DNA from: Epiperipatus broadwayi
Lineage: Eukaryota > Onychophora > Udeonychophora > Euonychophora > Peripatidae
Length of the DNA: 64,000 nt
Direction of reading: 5' to 3'
NCBI GenBank assembly: GCA_028023455.1
Contig: JAQFVV010006255.1
Coordinates: 992,001 to 1,056,000 of the forward strand
Shown here: piece after piece, positions 63,433 through 64,000 of the stretch
Layout: each line of letters starts with the position of its first letter
How positions within the stretch are numbered: position 1 is the first letter of the stretch
The notes under the pieces: generated by a model
What the model saw: only the letters and a program-made list of their open reading frames with translations
What the model was told of the DNA's origin: nothing
Databases searched by the model: none
Translations under genes and position numbers: made by a program

Positions 63433-63672
63433 TCAGGAACACCACACATGCAGCTTCAAGCTCTTTTGTTTGATAACCCTTTCAGCATCAGTCAGAGAAT
63501 TTTTGCCATTCGGAAAGTTTCCTATTTCAGCCATTTGATTAAGCTCACAGTTGTTCTCACAGAAACATGACTTACAGCATGATTTCATCCGAATCGCACT
63601 TGCACCTACACTTGCTAAATTTTTTGAGCAGGAAATGTGGGCTAGGGAAGCATGAGACTCTGCTGATAATTG
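63433..63672 (-). pseudogene. Cysteine-rich coding fragment, unrecognised
   Basis: A minus-strand frame open for about 79 codons reads CCKSCFCENNCELNQMAEI, then NGKNSLTDAERVIKQKSLKL and VWCS before a stop. The cysteine spacing (C-C-x2-C-x-C-x3-C) suggests a metal-binding C-terminus. The neighbouring frame at the same place reads KCRCKCDSDE, so a frameshift may split a longer cysteine cluster. It is less AT-rich than its surroundings and is likely transposon-derived. No family named. Confidence 0.3.
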
Positions 63673-64000
63673 TTAGTAGACATTCATAAAAGATGGGAGA
63701 TATAGGGGGAGGTGGTCTTAATGAATATTAAAATAGTTTTGACAATCGGAATTCCAGCCACCCTCACACAGTACTGTAGCCAAAAGTGAAATGTGATCGC
63801 ACATCAAAAATGCTTAGCCCAAATCTGAGCTGTAAGCTGACACAATAGCTTCTGCAGCAGATTTTTCTGTGCATTAACATAGAAATAGGCACAGCAGCCA
63901 CTCCATACAATGGACTATTTCTAGGCTTACGCATTAGAAATAGAACGTTTGAAAATGGTGGTAGGCTGCCTAAATGGCATATTTCTGTGCACTATCATAG
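63673..64000. other. Less AT-rich sequence, possibly continuing the element
   Basis: Base composition is like the cysteine-rich fragment, but all frames are interrupted. CATATTTCTGTGCA.TA.CATAG and TTTTTCTGTGCATTAACATAG occur about 110 bases apart (ends of the window), a weak direct repeat. Confidence 0.35.

Overview
This is an AT-rich, intron/intergenic-type stretch of an animal genome (an invertebrate by its repeat complement; I cannot name the species). I find no complete host protein-coding gene. No bacterial signals such as operons or ribosome binding sites are present. Almost everything recognisable is mobile DNA or its debris, and most open frames are chance frames in AT-rich sequence.

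Layout. 1-8251 is an LTR retrotransposon with unusually long LTRs (about 2.7 kb each) and a short interior that carries only a broken gag. It is followed, one base later, by a solo LTR of a second family (8253-10076). A related LTR lies at 31240-34111 with a LINE fragment nested in it, and a third, 3.5 kb, minus-strand LTR lies at 20691-24171. Non-LTR (LINE) remnants are at 27077-27858 and 41661-41772 (RTE-like, short (ATG)n tail) and at 31494-32540 and 40385-40780 (a second lineage with a C-terminal zinc-knuckle). DNA transposon remnants are two hAT-type elements with 8-bp target duplications (11878-12349, 28726-29347) and a pogo/Tigger-like element with a TA duplication (56614-57672). A degenerate coiled-coil protein gene lies on the minus strand at 60273-61450.

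The most interesting content is a set of type I hammerhead ribozyme motifs (CTGANGA, stem II hairpin, GAAA, short self-complementary stem III, stem I partners). They occur at 11010, 13150, 14922, 15589, 16044, 18669, 19101, 45343, 52031, 52534, 52800 and 56224. Six look intact in the conserved core; the rest carry identifiable core mutations. They sit in at least four sequence families and nearly all lie inside fold-back (inverted-repeat) DNA: in the loop of a palindrome, or as outward-facing copies in its two arms. One cluster (14771-16205) holds 456-bp monomers in tandem and inverted arrangement. One fold-back copy (56149-56425) is missing from a diverged duplicate of its surroundings (61866-62800), which gives an empty site and evidence of mobility. 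This looks like a family of non-autonomous, hammerhead-bearing palindromic elements, comparable to retrozymes or Penelope-associated hammerheads but with a fold-back layout.

The remaining intervals are AT-rich DNA with microsatellites and no supportable gene; they are listed as such. All similarity statements are by eye; no alignment, folding or database search was run.
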